Source: CADEED01 sp035502995
GTDB lineage: Bacteria > Pseudomonadota > Gammaproteobacteria > Steroidobacterales > Steroidobacteraceae
DNA: 64,000 nucleotides
Reading direction: 5' to 3'
NCBI GenBank assembly: GCA_035502995.1
Contig: DATJTW010000022.1
Coordinates: 44,506-108,505, forward strand
The position numbers and the translations under genes are program-made. Positions 17,866 to 26,062 of this stretch are shown here, piece by piece (the stretch's first letter is position 1; every line of letters begins with the position of its first letter). The notes below the pieces were generated by a model. It had not been told where the DNA came from and made no database searches. It saw only the letters and a program-made list of their open reading frames with translations.

Positions 17866-18866
17866 TGGATTGGGGTTCCGTCTCGTTGACGCTCGCGCTG
17901 CTGGTGCTGCTGGCGCTGGCGTTCGACTTCATGAACGGCTTTCACGACGCCGCGAATTCCATCGCGACCGTCGTGTCGACCGGCGTGCTGAAACCCTGGC
18001 AGGCCGTGCTGTGGGCCGCGTTCTTCAACGTGCTCGCGTGGGGCTTCTTCCACCTGTCGGTGGCGGCGACCGTCGGCAAGGGCATCATCGATCCCTCGTT
18101 CGTCGACAACCGGCTGATCTTCGGCGCGCTGATCGGCGCGATCGCGTGGAATCTCATCACCTGGTACTACGGCATTCCGTCCAGCTCGTCGCATGCGCTG
18201 ATCGGCGGCATGATCGGCGCCGCGATCGCCAAGGCCGGGTTCGCGCCGTTGCTCGCGCCCGGCATCGTCAAGACGGCCTCGTTCATCATCGTCTCGCCGA
18301 TGCTCGGCATGGCGCTGGGCGCGACGATCATGCTGCTGGTGTCGTGGATCTGCTTCCGGCAGACGCCACGCCGCGTCGACCGCTGGTTCCGGCGTCTGCA
18401 GCTCGTCTCGTCGGCGGCGTACTCCCTGGGCCATGGCGGCAACGATGCGCAGAAGACGATGGGCATCATCTGGCTGCTGCTGATCGCCAACGGCGTGACG
18501 ACGCAGGATCACCTGCCGACCTGGGTGGTCATGAGCTGCTTCTTCGCGATCGGCATCGGCACGATGTTCGGCGGCTGGCGCATCGTGAAGACGATGGGTC
18601 AGCGCATCACGAAGCTGAAGCCGGTGGGCGGTTTCGCCGCCGAGTGCGCCGGCTCGATCACGCTGTTCATGGCGACACACTTCGGCATCCCGGTGTCGAC
18701 GACGCACACGATCACGGGCGCGATCATCGGCGTGGGCACGACGCGCGGCTCCTCGGCCGTGCGCTGGGGCGTGGCCGGCAGCATCGTCGTCGCGTGGGTC
18801 GTCACGATCCCGGCGTCGGCCGCGATCGCGGCCCTCGCCTACTCGATCGGCGGGCTCTTCTTCTAG
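17865..18866 (+). CDS. pit: low-affinity inorganic phosphate transporter, Pit family
   Basis: This 333-residue membrane protein has about ten helices. Two inverted PHO4-type signature segments are visible: GFHDAANSIATVVSTGVL near residues 25-42 and SLGHGGNDAQKTMG near 185-198, each with the GxNDxxN-like core. SSSSHALIGGMIGAA and VSTTHTITGAIIGVG are the paired repeats that line the substrate path. It imports phosphate (as metal-phosphate) with protons and serves when phosphate is ample, complementing the Pst system. Start coupling to the DUF47 gene sets the ATG at 17865. It converges with the glutathione transferase gene, leaving a 10-base gap. Confidence 0.95.
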   Translation: MDWGSVSLTLALLVLLALAFDFMNGFHDAANSIATVVSTGVLKPWQAVLWAAFFNVLAWGFFHLSVAATVGKGIIDPSFVDNRLIFGALIGAIAWNLITWYYGIPSSSSHALIGGMIGAAIAKAGFAPLLAPGIVKTASFIIVSPMLGMALGATIMLLVSWICFRQTPRRVDRWFRRLQLVSSAAYSLGHGGNDAQKTMGIIWLLLIANGVTTQDHLPTWVVMSCFFAIGIGTMFGGWRIVKTMGQRITKLKPVGGFAAECAGSITLFMATHFGIPVSTTHTITGAIIGVGTTRGSSAVRWGVAGSIVVAWVVTIPASAAIAALAYSIGGLFF

Positions 18867-18876
18867 TTAGCCGCGC

Positions 18877-19593
18877 TCAGCCGGCCGTGGCGGCGCGACG
18901 CGGGATCTTCAGCCCCCTGGCTACCGCCGGCCGCGCGAGGAAGACCTGCAGCGCACGATCCACGTTGCGAAATTCGTCGTACTTCACGAGCTCGCGCGCG
19001 CCGTAGAACCCGATCAGGTTGTTCACCAGCGGGAAGATCGCGATGTCGGCGATCGAGTAGTCGCCGCCCAGCATCCACTCGCGCGACGCGAGATGGCGAT
19101 CGAGCACGCCCAGCAGCCGGCGCGACTCCGCGACGTAGCGATCGCGCGGCCGCTTGTCTTCCCAATCCTTGCCGGCGAATTTGTGGAAGAAGCCGAGCTG
19201 GCCGAACATCGGACCGACGCCGCTGACCTGGAACAGGACCCACTGGATCGCCTGGTAGCGCGCGCTGGCGGCCCGCGGCAGGAACTTCCCGGTCTTCTCC
19301 GCCAGATATAGAAGTATCGCGCCCGACTCGAACAGCGCCAGCGGCGCGCCGTCGGGACCGTCCGGATCGAGGATCGCCGGGATCTTGTTGTTGGGATTCA
19401 GCGAGAGGAACTCGGGCGAGTTCTGATCGTTCTTGTCGAAGTCGACGAGGTGCGCCTCGTACGGCAGGCCGGTCTCTTCCAGCATGATCGCCGCCTTCAC
19501 GCCGTTCGGCGTCGGCAACGAGTAGAGCTGCAGGCGGTCGGGAAAGGTCGCCGGCCATTTCTTCGTGACCGGGAAGGCGTCCAGCGCGCTCAT
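18877..19593 (-). CDS. glutathione S-transferase, YghU/YfcG (nu-class) type
   Basis: This 238-residue cytosolic protein has the N-terminal thioredoxin-like fold with YSLPTPNGVKAAIMLEE, NPNNKIPAI and ESGAILLYL, then a helical domain containing GDYSIADIAIFPLV. The TPNG segment is characteristic of the nu class, whose members reduce disulfides and organic hydroperoxides by binding two glutathione molecules instead of by classical conjugation. The start at 19593 overlaps the dsbB stop as ATGA. Pairing with dsbB suggests a thiol-redox theme, which is inference. Confidence 0.9.
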   Translation of the reverse strand: MSALDAFPVTKKWPATFPDRLQLYSLPTPNGVKAAIMLEETGLPYEAHLVDFDKNDQNSPEFLSLNPNNKIPAILDPDGPDGAPLALFESGAILLYLAEKTGKFLPRAASARYQAIQWVLFQVSGVGPMFGQLGFFHKFAGKDWEDKRPRDRYVAESRRLLGVLDRHLASREWMLGGDYSIADIAIFPLVNNLIGFYGARELVKYDEFRNVDRALQVFLARPAVARGLKIPRRAATAG

Positions 19594-20084
19594 CGGACCG
19601 GCTTGATCACGTTGTTCCACAGGCCGACCAGCAGCAGCGCAACCGCCGAGATCAGCACCCACTGCGGCATCGACAGGCCGACGAATTTCCAGTCGATCGT
19701 GCCGCACTCGCCGCCGCCGGTCATCACCTTGTGGACCACTTCGAAGATCGGAAACATCTGCATCAGCGCATCGAGCGGCGCGCCGCAGGCCGGCACCGTG
19801 CCCGGCGGCTGCGCCTGCACCCACACGTGCCGGCCGGCTACCGCGATGGCCGAGCCCGCGGTGAGCAGGACGAACAGGCCGTAGATCCGCGCGCCCAGCG
19901 CCCGCGCGCGATGCAGGCCGGCGACGAGGAACACGATGCCGGCGGCACCGATGCACACGCGCTGGAACATGCAGAGCGGGCAAGGCAGGAACCCCAGCAC
20001 CTTCTCGGCGTAGATGGCGTAGCCCAGCATGCCGAAACAGAACACGGCGCAGAGCAGGTTGATCTTCTGGCGGCGGTCGAACAT
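19590..20084 (-). CDS. dsbB: disulfide bond formation protein DsbB
   Basis: This 164-residue inner-membrane protein has four helices. The first periplasmic loop carries the redox pair C35-x-x-C38 (FLPCPLCMFQR). The second carries PAC and GEC in the long loop of residues ~95-130. Arg42 in CPLCMFQR is the quinone-contact position. DsbB reoxidises DsbA and passes electrons to ubiquinone. Length and cysteine layout match the family. It is the first gene of the dsbB-gst pair. Confidence 0.94.
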   Translation of the reverse strand: MFDRRQKINLLCAVFCFGMLGYAIYAEKVLGFLPCPLCMFQRVCIGAAGIVFLVAGLHRARALGARIYGLFVLLTAGSAIAVAGRHVWVQAQPPGTVPACGAPLDALMQMFPIFEVVHKVMTGGGECGTIDWKFVGLSMPQWVLISAVALLLVGLWNNVIKPVR

Positions 20085-20102
20085 GGCGCGGACTATACCG
20101 CG

Positions 20103-20453
20103 TCAGAAATGGATGTGACCGCCACCGTCCACCATCGCCATGACACCGAAGAACAGGACCAGCACGAAGACGATCCCCGCGGCGAGGACCGCGAGGAACC
20201 CGCGCAGCAGCACGCTGTCAGAGGCGACGAGGTTGGCGGCCGCGGCGGCGAACGCCAAGGGCGTGCCCAGGTAGCAGGCGATCATCAGGAGGCCGAACCA
20301 GTCGAGGGTTTCCGTCGGCGGCCGCGAGCCGGCGAGGTAGCTGCCGATCATCGCGGCCGCGAACCCCGCGATGCCGACGACGAGCGCGCGGCGCCCGACG
20401 CGATGGCGTCGCTCGAGTAGTTGGTCGTGCCGGTCTTGTTCGGGCGTGGACAC
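20103..20453 (-). CDS. small four-helix membrane protein, unknown function
   Basis: This 116-residue protein has a basic, polar N-terminus (STPEQDRHDQLLERRHRVGRR), three or four membrane helices, and a His/Gly tail (DGGGHIHF). I recognise no family. The start is GTG at 20453. It lies between dsbB and phoU on the same strand with gaps of about 20 and 10 bases, so it probably shares their transcript. Confidence 0.65.
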   Translation of the reverse strand: MSTPEQDRHDQLLERRHRVGRRALVVGIAGFAAAMIGSYLAGSRPPTETLDWFGLLMIACYLGTPLAFAAAAANLVASDSVLLRGFLAVLAAGIVFVLVLFFGVMAMVDGGGHIHF

Positions 20454-20463
20454 GCCCGCGACG

Positions 20464-21192
20464 TTACGCCCCGCCAGCGCGGTCGCGCAAATCCCGCTCG
20501 ACGTCCTCGAGCTTGGTATGGCGCACGTCCTTGCCGTGCACCATGTAGATCACGTATTCACAGATGTTCTTCGCGTGGTCGCCGATGCGCTCCAGCGCGC
20601 GCACGATCCACATGACGTCGAGCGCGCGGCGGATGCTGCGCGGATCTTCCATCATGAACGTGATGCACTGGCGCTGGATCGACTCGTACTCCTCGTCGAC
20701 CACGCGGTCCTGCCGCGCGACGCGCAACGCGGCTTCCGCGTCCATGCGCGCGAACGCGTCGAGCGCCTGATGCACCATCTCCGAGACGATGCGGCCGAGA
20801 TGCTTGATCTCGCGGTACTTGTCCGCGGGACGCTCCATCGTCGCGAGGCGCGAGGCGATGTAGCCGATCTTCTCGCCCTCGTCGCCGATGCGTTCGAGGT
20901 CGGTGATCGTCTTGATGATCGCCACGACGACGCGCAGGTCGCCGGCCGCCGGCGCGCGCGTCGCGAGGATGCGCGAGCACTCCTCGTCGATGGACACTTC
21001 CATGCCGTTGACCTTGAAGTCGTCGCGCGCCACGGAGACGCCGAGATTGCTGTCGCCTTCGATCAACGCGGTGACGGCGTTGGCGAGCTGTTGCTCCACC
21101 ATGCCGCCCATGGTCATGACCTTGTTGCGGACGCGCTCGAGGTCTTCGTTGAAGCGGCGGGAGATGTGGTGCGAGAGGTCGGCGGTTTCCAT
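20464..21192 (-). CDS. phoU: PhoU phosphate-signalling regulator, copy 2 (phoR-linked)
   Basis: In this 242-residue double PhoU domain, VMTMGGMVEQQL near the N-terminus, ITDLERIGDEGEKIG in the middle and VRALERIGDHAKNICEYV near the end are the classic motifs, closer to E. coli PhoU than copy 1 is. It lies downstream of phoB and phoR in the same direction, 68 bases after phoR. I prefer the ATG at 21192 (METADLSHHISRRF), which aligns with the family start; a GTG at 21204 is the alternative. It probably couples transporter state to PhoR. Confidence 0.95.
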   Translation of the reverse strand: METADLSHHISRRFNEDLERVRNKVMTMGGMVEQQLANAVTALIEGDSNLGVSVARDDFKVNGMEVSIDEECSRILATRAPAAGDLRVVVAIIKTITDLERIGDEGEKIGYIASRLATMERPADKYREIKHLGRIVSEMVHQALDAFARMDAEAALRVARQDRVVDEEYESIQRQCITFMMEDPRSIRRALDVMWIVRALERIGDHAKNICEYVIYMVHGKDVRHTKLEDVERDLRDRAGGA

Positions 21193-21260
21193 GGGATCAC
21201 TCACGTTGGCGCGGGCGGGCGCCGGGCAGCTTGTTAGCGACAGATGACGGGAACATTACA

Positions 21261-22574
21261 TCAGCCGTTCGCGGCGGCGCGGGATTCGAGCACGCGCTCC
21301 GGCGGGAAATGACAGGTGAACGTGCTGCCGCGGCCTTCGATGCTCTCGATCTGCAGATGGCCGCCGTGGCGATGCAGCGCGTGCTTGACGATGGCGAGAC
21401 CGAGCCCCGAGCCGCCGGTCTCGCGCGAGCGGCCCGGATCGACGCGGTAGAAGCGCTCCGTCAGGCGCGGAATGTGCTCGGCCGAGATGCCGGGGCCGGT
21501 ATCGCGCACCGAGAAGTGGGCGCCCTCCTCGTCGGTCCACCAGCGGATGGCCATGCTGCCTTCGGGCGGCGTGTACTTCGCGGCGTTGTCGACGAGGTTC
21601 GAGAAGGCCGACGTGATCATCGCCTCGTCGCCGATCAACATGGCGGCCGACTCGATGGTGATGTCCACCTGGCGCGGGTGCACGGGCCGCGCGAGCACGT
21701 CCTTGCGCAGCAGCGACGCCATGCCGGCGACGTCGACCGGCAGACCCTTGATCGGCCCGTCATTGGCCTCGAAGCGCGACAGCTCGAGCAGGTCTTCGAT
21801 GATCCGCGTCATGCGGTCGGTCTGGCGGCGCATCTCCGCGAGCGGCGCGGCGACTTCGCCCAGCGAGGCGTCGGATCCCAGCGTCTCGAGATAACCGGCG
21901 ACGACGGTCAGCGGCGAGCGCAACTCGTGCGAGGCGTTCGCGACGAAGTCCTTGCGCATCTGCTCGAGGCGCACTTCCTTGGTCACGTCGCGCAGCATCA
22001 GCAGGCGCTGGTCTTCGCCGTACGAGATGACCTGGAACGCGAGGTGTCGCTCGGTGGGAGTGTCCACTCGCACGACCACGGGCGTCAGGTACTGCCCGCC
22101 GTGCAGGTACTGCACGAAGTCCGGATGCCGCACGAGGTTGTCGATGCGCAGCCCGAGATCGGCGCGGCGCGACAGGTCGAGCAGCTCGCCGGCCTTGCGG
22201 TTGAACCAGACGATCTCGTTCTGCGGATCGAGCATGACGACGCCGTCGGGCATCGCGGCGGTCGAGCGGCGCAGCTCGCGGAACAGGCGCGTCAGGCGTT
22301 CCTTGTGGAACCGCTTGCGACGATGGAGACGCACCACCTGCGCGACCACGTCGCCCCACACGCCGAGCGCGTCCGGCGGATCCGCGACGCTGCGGTGCTG
22401 CAGCCAGAAGTGCAGCTCGCGCAGCTGCCAGAGATTCCAGGCGAGGTAGAGACCGAGCGCACCCGAGATGCCGCCCCACACGGATCCGGCGAACCAACCG
22501 GTCGCGGCACCCACCGCCAGCGCCACGAGGACGCGCAGCGCGACGTAGAAGAAGGCGGAGGTGCCGGAGGTCAT
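21261..22574 (-). CDS. phoR: phosphate-regulon sensor histidine kinase PhoR
   Basis: This 437-residue protein has two N-terminal membrane helices (~8-45), a PAS domain (~105-210, PDGVVMLDPQNEIVWFN), a HisKA domain with the phosphorylated His in NASHELRSPL, and an HATPase domain with the N box NLVDNAAKYTPP and glycine boxes DTGPGIS and GSGLGLAIVKH. It lacks a large periplasmic sensor, as expected for PhoR, which reads phosphate status through PstSCAB and PhoU. It starts 11 bases after the phoB stop. Confidence 0.96.
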   Translation of the reverse strand: MTSGTSAFFYVALRVLVALAVGAATGWFAGSVWGGISGALGLYLAWNLWQLRELHFWLQHRSVADPPDALGVWGDVVAQVVRLHRRKRFHKERLTRLFRELRRSTAAMPDGVVMLDPQNEIVWFNRKAGELLDLSRRADLGLRIDNLVRHPDFVQYLHGGQYLTPVVVRVDTPTERHLAFQVISYGEDQRLLMLRDVTKEVRLEQMRKDFVANASHELRSPLTVVAGYLETLGSDASLGEVAAPLAEMRRQTDRMTRIIEDLLELSRFEANDGPIKGLPVDVAGMASLLRKDVLARPVHPRQVDITIESAAMLIGDEAMITSAFSNLVDNAAKYTPPEGSMAIRWWTDEEGAHFSVRDTGPGISAEHIPRLTERFYRVDPGRSRETGGSGLGLAIVKHALHRHGGHLQIESIEGRGSTFTCHFPPERVLESRAAANG

Positions 22575-22585
22575 CTCACGAGGGA

Positions 22586-23284
22586 TCAGAGGGGCCGCGC
22601 CGAGAAGCGGTAGCCGGAACCGCGCACGGTCTGGATCAGGCGGTCGTAGCCGAATTCCTCCAGCGCCTTGCGCAGCCGCCGGATGTGGACGTCGATCGTG
22701 CGTTCCTCGACGTAGACATTGCCGCCCCAGACGCGATCGAGCAGTTGCTCGCGCGTGTACACGCGCTCGGGATGCGTCATGAAGAACGCCAGCATGCGGT
22801 ACTCGGTGGGACCGAGCGCGACGGTCTTCTCGCCGGCGCTGACGCGCTGGCTCGACTGGTCGAGCACCAGTCCTTCGATGTCGATGCGCTCCGAGCCTTC
22901 GGCCGGCAGCGCCCGGCGCAGCACGGCATTGATGCGCGCCAGCAGTTCGCGCGGCGAGAACGGCTTGGTGATGTAGTCGTCGGCGCCGCCTTCCAGGCCG
23001 GCGACCTTGTCGCCCTCCTCGGCTCGCGCGGTCAGCATGATGACCGGCAGCTCGCGGGTCTCGCGATCGCGCTTCAGGGCGCGGGTGAACTCGAGTCCGC
23101 TGGTGTCGGGCAGCATCCAGTCGACCAGCAACAGGTCGGGAAGCTTGTTGGCGACTTCGGCGCGGCCGGAGCGCGCGTCGGCGGCTTCGCGGACCTCGAA
23201 CCCGGCTCGGCGCAGGCCGAAGGCGATCATCTCGCGGATCGGGCGCTCGTCCTCGACGACCAGAATCTGTTTGGCTGACGACAT
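22586..23284 (-). CDS. phoB: phosphate-regulon response regulator PhoB
   Basis: This 232-residue OmpR-family regulator has a receiver domain (~5-120) with the acidic pair in VEDE, the phosphoacceptor Asp in LLVDWMLPD and the Lys in TKPFSP. The C-terminal winged helix has ERTIDVHIRRLRKAL and a GSGYRFS end. When phosphorylated by PhoR it binds Pho boxes and activates pst and other phosphate genes. The ATG at 23284 gives the standard length. The 100-base upstream gap should hold its promoter; I found no clean Pho box there. Confidence 0.96.
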   Translation of the reverse strand: MSSAKQILVVEDERPIREMIAFGLRRAGFEVREAADARSGRAEVANKLPDLLLVDWMLPDTSGLEFTRALKRDRETRELPVIMLTARAEEGDKVAGLEGGADDYITKPFSPRELLARINAVLRRALPAEGSERIDIEGLVLDQSSQRVSAGEKTVALGPTEYRMLAFFMTHPERVYTREQLLDRVWGGNVYVEERTIDVHIRRLRKALEEFGYDRLIQTVRGSGYRFSARPL

Positions 23285-23384
23285 GTTGTGGCTGACACGA
23301 TCACAGGTGACGTTTTTGTGGCGTGCGCATTACACGGGCAGTCTATTGCAGTTTGATGAATGAGCGGTTTTTTCCAGACGACAG

Positions 23385-24062
23385 TTACGGTTGCGGCTCC
23401 GCGACCTTGTCCCTGACATAAACCGGCAATGCATCGGCGGCGTCGAGCAGCTGGCCAGCCGCAACGCGGGGAACGGCCAGCGACAACACCTCGCGCGCCC
23501 GCGGCAGGAGGTCGGGCCGCAGGCGCGCGCCCGCGGCCCGACAGCGCTCGGCCAGTTCCGGCCAGGCCGCGAGACCGCGGCCCGCGGCGACCCACGCGGC
23601 ATCCGGCGGTGGTGTGACCGCGACGGCCGCCGGCGGGTCGACGCGCTCGTCGGCGAGTGGCCGAAGTTCGCCGGCGTCGAACTCGCACCAATACACCTCG
23701 CGCATGCGGGCGTCGTTCACGACGAGGATCCGGCCCGCGTCGGGATCGAGCGCCGCGACCCGGCAGGCCACCGCGGCGAGGTCGGACACCGGCACGACAC
23801 CCAGTCCCGCGCCGAACGCCAGGCCCTGCGTCACGCTGGCGGCCAGGCGCACGCCGGTGAATCCTCCCGGCCCGCGGCCGAACGCGAGCGCATCGAGCTG
23901 ACCGAGGGCGATTCCCCCTTCGGCCAGCACCGCGTCGACCATCGGCAGGATCTGCTCCGCGTGGCCGCGTTCGAGCTCGACGTAGCGTTCGATCACGCGG
24001 TCGCCGATGCCCAGCGCCACCGAGCAGGCCTCGGTCGCGGTATCCAGTGCGAGGATCTTCAC
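23385..24062 (-). CDS. tsaB: tRNA threonylcarbamoyladenosine synthesis protein TsaB
   Basis: This 225-residue ASKHA-fold protein has LALDTATEACSVAL at the N-terminus and GRGPGGFTGVRL near residues 70-81, both diagnostic of TsaB. It is the scaffold that binds TsaD (and TsaE) in making the t6A37 modification of ANN-decoding tRNAs. The start is GTG at 24062, and GTGA overlaps the helicase stop. The helicase-tsaB order matches yoaA-tsaB in enterobacteria. The C-terminal half is more divergent, as is usual. Confidence 0.93.
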   Translation of the reverse strand: MKILALDTATEACSVALGIGDRVIERYVELERGHAEQILPMVDAVLAEGGIALGQLDALAFGRGPGGFTGVRLAASVTQGLAFGAGLGVVPVSDLAAVACRVAALDPDAGRILVVNDARMREVYWCEFDAGELRPLADERVDPPAAVAVTPPPDAAWVAAGRGLAAWPELAERCRAAGARLRPDLLPRAREVLSLAVPRVAAGQLLDAADALPVYVRDKVAEPQP

Positions 24063-26053
24063 GCGGACTCGTTGAACGTCGGCTCGTCGGGGAACGGTTC
24101 CCGCACCATCTCGACGGGCGGCGCGACGGCCTCGCGACCCTCGAACGCGATGCGCCGCAGGAATCTTTCCGCGTCCGCCGCGACGCGGGTCACCGGCATC
24201 GGCGGCAGCGCCGCGCGCAATACCCGGCCGTAGGGCTTGTCGACCAGGCGCGGATCGCAGATGACGACGACGCCGCGATCCGTCTCGCTGCGGATCAGGC
24301 GCCCGACGCCCTGCTTCAACGCCAGCGCCGCCTCCGGCAGCTGGTACTCGCGGAACGCGTTGCCGCCCTGCGCCTTCAGGTGCTCGATGCGCGCCTTCGT
24401 CAGCGCGTCGTCCGGCGAGGCGAACGGCAGCTTCTCGATGACGACGAGCCGCAATGCGTCGCCCTTCACGTCGACGCCCTCCCAGAAACTGGCCGCGCCG
24501 AGCAGCACGGCGTTCCCGGCCTCGCGGAAGCGGCGCAGCAACTGCTCGCGCGGCGCCTCGCCCTGCACCAGCAACGGGAAATCCGCGAGCGTGTCCCAGC
24601 GCTCGCGCAGCAGCTGCGCCGCGCGCTGCAACGCGCGATGGCTGGTGAACAGCAGGAACGCGCCGCCGGCCGACGCCTCGATCAGCGGCACGGCGACGCC
24701 GACGACCGCCGCGGTGTGCGCCGGCGACGCCGGGTCGGGCAACCGCGGCGGTAGATAGAGCAGCGCCTGCGATTCGTAGTCGAACGGGCTGGCGATCGCC
24801 AGCGTCTCCGCGTCGCCGAGACCGAGCCGCGACGTGAAGTGCGCGAAATCCTCGCCGACCGACAACGTGGCGGACGTGAACACCCACGCGGCCTTCGCGC
24901 CGTGCGCCAGCGCGGAGAAACGCGGCGCGACGTCGAATGGCAGCAGGCTCAGCGAGAAGCCGCGCTGCGTGAGCTCGACGCTGCGCGCGCCCTCGTTTTC
25001 CTCGGCGTGCACGATCGTGTCGAGGCGGCCCGCGAGCTCGGTCGCGCGCGCCGCGGATTGCGTGATGCCCGGCGACCGCTCCTGCTCGTCGAGCCCTTCC
25101 GCGAGCGCGCGCAGATCGCGGGCGAGATCGGCCGCGGCATCGGCGAGCGGCGTGTCGGCGGCGAGCCAGTCCGGCTTCGGCGTGGCGCGCAGGATGTCGG
25201 TGAGAGCCAGCAGGGATTTTTCGACGGCGCCCAGCTCGGTGGACAGCGTGGCGGCGTTCGCGTGGATGCCGCCGAGCTCCGTGCGCGCATCGCGCACCAT
25301 GAGTTCCACCTGGCGGCTGCCGAAACGCGCGCCGAAGAACTGCGTCGCGAGGTCCGGGATTTCATGCGCCTCGTCGAGGATCACCGCGTCGACCGCGCCG
25401 AGCAGATCGCCGAAGCCGTCTTCCTTCAACGCGAGGTCCGCCAGCAGCAGGTGGTGATTGACGATGACGACATCGGCCTCGATGGCGCGGCGCCGCGCCT
25501 CGACCACGTGGCAGCGCCCGATCTCGGGGCAGCGCGCGCCGAGGCAGTTCTCGCGCGTCGAGCTCACCTGCGGGCTCAGCGGATGCGAGTCGCCGAAGTC
25601 GGGCACCTCGGCGAGATCGCCGGTCTTCGTGATGGTGGCCCAGCGCTGCACGCGCGCCAGCATGCGATCGCGAGTGCCGGCCGGACTGCGCTGCCCATCG
25701 AGCTGCTTCAGCCGGTACTCGCACAGGTAGTTGGACCGGCCCTTCAGCAGCGCGACGCGCGCCGGCACGCCGATGGCGCCGCCCACCAGCGGCAGGTCCT
25801 TGTTGAACAGCTGGTCCTGCAACGTGCGCGTGCCGGTCGAGATGACGACGCGCCGTCCGGACAGCAGCGCCGGCACGAGATAGGCGAACGTCTTGCCGGT
25901 GCCGGTGCCCGCCTCGATGACGAGCGGCGCGCGATTCTCGAGGGCGAGCGCCACGCGCTGCGCCATCGCGAGCTGCGAGCGGCGCGGCGTGAAACCCGGC
26001 AGCGAACGCGCCAGCGGGCCGCGCGGCCCGAATACGTCATCGAGGTGGAACAT
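24059..26053 (-). CDS. yoaA: DinG/YoaA-type Fe-S superfamily 2 helicase
   Basis: This 664-residue XPD-like ATP-dependent 5'-3' DNA helicase has Walker A EAGTGTGKT near residue 47 and the DEAH box VILDEAHEIPD. Four cysteines for the 4Fe-4S cluster lie in YLCEYR and ENCLGARCPEIGRCH. The C-terminal helicase half has FWEGVDVKGD and the arginine finger region QGVGRLIRSETDRG. YoaA helps resolve stalled replication forks. The neighbouring tsaB is the same as for E. coli yoaA, which favours that assignment over DinG. Confidence 0.92.
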   Translation of the reverse strand: MFHLDDVFGPRGPLARSLPGFTPRRSQLAMAQRVALALENRAPLVIEAGTGTGKTFAYLVPALLSGRRVVISTGTRTLQDQLFNKDLPLVGGAIGVPARVALLKGRSNYLCEYRLKQLDGQRSPAGTRDRMLARVQRWATITKTGDLAEVPDFGDSHPLSPQVSSTRENCLGARCPEIGRCHVVEARRRAIEADVVIVNHHLLLADLALKEDGFGDLLGAVDAVILDEAHEIPDLATQFFGARFGSRQVELMVRDARTELGGIHANAATLSTELGAVEKSLLALTDILRATPKPDWLAADTPLADAAADLARDLRALAEGLDEQERSPGITQSAARATELAGRLDTIVHAEENEGARSVELTQRGFSLSLLPFDVAPRFSALAHGAKAAWVFTSATLSVGEDFAHFTSRLGLGDAETLAIASPFDYESQALLYLPPRLPDPASPAHTAAVVGVAVPLIEASAGGAFLLFTSHRALQRAAQLLRERWDTLADFPLLVQGEAPREQLLRRFREAGNAVLLGAASFWEGVDVKGDALRLVVIEKLPFASPDDALTKARIEHLKAQGGNAFREYQLPEAALALKQGVGRLIRSETDRGVVVICDPRLVDKPYGRVLRAALPPMPVTRVAADAERFLRRIAFEGREAVAPPVEMVREPFPDEPTFNESA

Positions 26054-26062
26054 CGAGGCAAG

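Noticed and set aside
23285..23384. A Pho box upstream of phoB.
   Set aside because: GTCA repeats are present but spaced 15 bases apart, not the 11 of a Pho box.
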